A stretch of DNA of 64,000 nt from Ananas comosus (Eukaryota; Streptophyta; Magnoliopsida; Poales; Bromeliaceae), in assembly GCF_001540865.1 (NCBI RefSeq), contig NC_033628.1:1054001-1118000 (forward strand), in the 5' to 3' direction. Shown here one piece after another: positions 61,712-64,000 of the stretch; the first letter of the stretch is position 1, and every line of letters starts with the position of its first letter. The position numbers and the translations under genes were made by a program. The notes under the pieces were generated by a model, which did not search any database, had not been told where the DNA came from, and saw only the letters and a list, made by a program, of their open reading frames with translations.

Positions 61712-63323
61712 TTAAACATTATCCGGCCAAAACTCCCTAAAGAAAGCTCGTTCGAATTCCTTCTCTTGCATTCTCTTTTCTTCTTCTTGCATCCTCCTCA
61801 TTCTTTTAGAGACCGCTTTAGTTTTCTCCTTGGGCTTCAAGTCCTAAAAATAGAAGCATGCATACCATTCAGTTCATCCTCATGTATCATAACAGCGAGT
61901 GGAAATTGGTTACAGAGCAGTAGTAAGAATTTTTGAGTTGAGCATGAAATGAATGGAAACGATGAGTCGATAATAATCCGTAGCACATTGGAAAGAAAAA
62001 TATAGAGTTTTGGACCAAATTAATTTGCTTCAACTTTCAAAAGTGAAAAGAATTCAAACCTCTCTCTCTCTCTCTCTTACGCACACAAAACAAAAGATTA
62101 AAAGGGGGGAAAATGGGAACAACGATAACTTAATGCGAAAGACAGTCTAAAAGATTTCTATAGCACATCTTCGTGGTGATGTAATTGTCAAAAAGGGGCT
62201 TGCCAATCCGAATGTTGATTAATATTCTACTGATGATTGCATACTTGCATATCTTCTGTACCTTTGTTTCTCCAACATTATAAACCATAACAGTTTAATA
62301 AGATCAAATTATAGAAAAATTGAGGAACATTCACATTTCCCTGATTTCCATTTTTGAAGTTTGTAAAACCAATAAGATAATGATAGAACCTGATATTGCA
62401 GCAGTGCATGCATATGCATATAAAGGCCAAAAAAAACTGATATTCAATGCAACGAACATACGCACCTTGGAACTAGGATCTTTCCGCTGTTCCTTTTTCT
62501 TCAGTTTCTCAGCACCCAAACCGCGCTTATTCTTCTTTACGTGAGTCTGCAGAGGTTCCAACCTTCCCTGCTCCGCGTAAGCAAAACAAAATCAGTACAT
62601 GATTTAGATGAAAAAGTGAAACAACACTGTAGTACTTCGCAATTATCAGTAGAAAGGGGCAAAAGCCACATTGCATAAGATCATTTATTATCAACAGGAG
62701 ACATTGAAATGCAACAAAATTCTTATCAATTAAAGAATACTACAGGAAATTTCAATTAACTATTAAATTCTACTTTTGATCATCCTACACCACGGCTACG
62801 AGGATGAACTATCTCGATTTCATCATACAGTGTTTCTCTACCCTCATAAACTGGAATTATAGAATCTGCAATAGTATCACTACCCACGGTTCCATCGCAG
62901 GCACAAAAGCACATAATTTTGATACTATAAATCTAACAAACCCATCAAACATCGCAAGAATAAACAGAAATTGGGGAAAAAAACCCTAGAATTGCATAAA
63001 TCATACTCAAAGTCCCAATCAAACAATTCACAAAGATCGGAAATTATACAGAAACCAAAAAAAAAGAAAAAAAGAAGAAGAAGAAGAAGAAACCCTAACC
63101 TGTTCGGAGGCGCCGAGGCCGGTGCCCTCCTTCCAACCGCACTTCTTCAGCAGCTGCAGAAGGATTCGACATTAATCGAGCAACCGAGAACAAGAAGCAG
63201 CCCAAAAAAACCCTAACCCTAGATTGGAGAAGAAGGGGAGAGGATGCGAGCCTGAAACCCTATGTTGGAGGAGTCGATCGCTCCGGAGCTCGAGCCCAAC
63301 GCCTCCATCGTCGTCATCTCCAT
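61712..63323 (-). CDS. Small G-patch domain protein, 119 aa, 4 exons (intron 1 GC-AG)
   Basis: G-patch proteins typically activate DEAH-box RNA helicases in splicing or ribosome assembly; this one's partner is unknown. Exons are 63323-63252, 63153-63100, 62567-62466 and 61843-61712. The start is the ATG at 63323; a second Met follows two codons later. The G-patch runs from about residue 22: IGFQLLKKCGWKEGTGLG, then GRLEPLQTHVKKNKRGLG. A lysine-rich stretch and a charged, probably coiled helix (KRMRRMQEEEKRMQEKEFERAF) lead to the conserved end REFWPDNV. Intron 1 must be removed between CAG and GCTCGC, a GC donor, to join IGFQ to LLKK in frame; no GT donor in reach keeps the family sequence. 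Introns 2 and 3 are GT-AG. Confidence 0.9.
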
Positions 63324-64000
63324 CGCTTTGGGAATTTGATCGGGGCGGTGTCGCTTCGATCTTTTTTTGTTATTAGAGAATTATCGAACTCGGTGTGTTG
63401 ATCGGGTCCGAATCCGAATCCGATTTAGGCTCGCCCACGATCGCGGGCTTTATTCCGCCGGGCCCATAATTTCACAAATCCGGCCCAGTTTAGTTTTTAG
63501 GATTCAAACGCATCAAACCAAATACCGAATTGAAATTTATATGCAATTACAATTATATATAGTTAACACTACAATACAGAACTCTAACTGCTGTAGTTTA
63601 GCTTTTCTCATGCAATTTCGACTACAGTCGAATTCATATGTATTAAATCAAACACCGAATTTAAATTTATACACGCAGTTATAATTATAGAACAGTTACA
63701 ACTATATACAATCAAACTACTCATACAATACAGTACCATCTAATAAAATTTTATCCGATAATTTTTACAAAAAAAAGCATTATTTTTAACAACTTTCCAT
63801 CCAATAATCTTATTTAGTTTACTTTTTTACTTTGGATGAGATGGTAAAATATTTAGTTTACTTTTTTAGTGTATAAATACCCTTTTTTTTATTTTTTATG
63901 GAAAGAGATTAGAAACAACATCACATCAAAGTTTTTTTAAAAACTTTTTGACTATTCTACTTGTCAAATTTAGTAGACTTGAATTGGAGGAAACTATTAT
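63324..64000. other. Upstream region of the G-patch gene
   Basis: The first 150 bp (to about 63480) are GC-richer and form the likely promoter. Beyond this is AT-rich DNA with repeated words (AATTTATA, AGTTATAATTATA) around 63530-63720 that look like a decayed repeat. No gene recognised to the window edge. Confidence 0.4.

Noticed and set aside
1..64000. CRISPR arrays, phage, bacterial operons, rRNA or canonical tRNA genes
   Set aside because: None seen; the window is plant nuclear DNA, and tRNA-like signals are confined to degenerate SINE-like repeats.

Overview
This window is nuclear DNA from a flowering plant, most probably a non-grass monocot. The coding genes are split by many short GT-AG introns. 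First exons are very GC-rich with alanine- or proline-rich transit peptides (WAT1-type transporter, TIC110), which is a monocot habit, while intergenic DNA is very AT-rich and full of MITEs. I cannot fix the species from sequence alone; a commelinid such as pineapple would fit. There are no bacterial-type operons, CRISPR arrays or viral genes.

Layout, left to right. Positions 1-4.3 kb are repeat-rich, with a CACTA-type terminus, a tandem duplication and a possible MITE. A six-exon DUF789 gene (+) occupies 4320-6170. An apparently intact 7SL (SRP) RNA gene with a classical plant pol III promoter lies at 7292-7600, followed by a partial tandem copy of its 3' part. A chloroplast-targeted WAT1/EamA transporter gene (-) lies at 8880-12214. 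Two GH27 alpha-galactosidase genes (both -) lie at 13534-22004 and 29103-32167. They have 15 exons each with identical internal splice phases, and are clearly old tandem paralogues. Positions 32.3-38 kb are a gene-poor repeat desert. A metallophosphoesterase gene (+) lies at 38052-40103. A class-III LRR receptor kinase with degenerate catalytic motifs (-) lies at 40964-43579. The chloroplast import component TIC110 (+) lies at 46126-53417, a DUF639 membrane protein gene (+) at 56244-60443, and a small G-patch protein gene (-) at 61712-63323.

I joined exons by hand from splice consensus, phase continuity and family resemblance. All eight protein-coding models read through without a stop: 319, 418, 412, 409, 384, 618, 1016, 723 and 119 aa (nine proteins, counting the two galactosidases separately). 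One intron, the first of the G-patch gene, needs a GC-AG splice.

Functionally this is an ordinary plant gene neighbourhood. It combines plastid biogenesis (TIC110, a plastid transporter), galactoside hydrolysis in the secretory route, SRP RNA, signalling and two families of unknown function. The most interesting signals are the 7SL locus, whose partial second copy carries a compensatory base-pair change; the conserved but diverged galactosidase pair; a 60-nt T run at a splice acceptor; the GC-AG intron; and several MITE families with recognisable target-site duplications. Two single-N positions, each flanked by near-identical direct repeats, look like unmerged contig ends.
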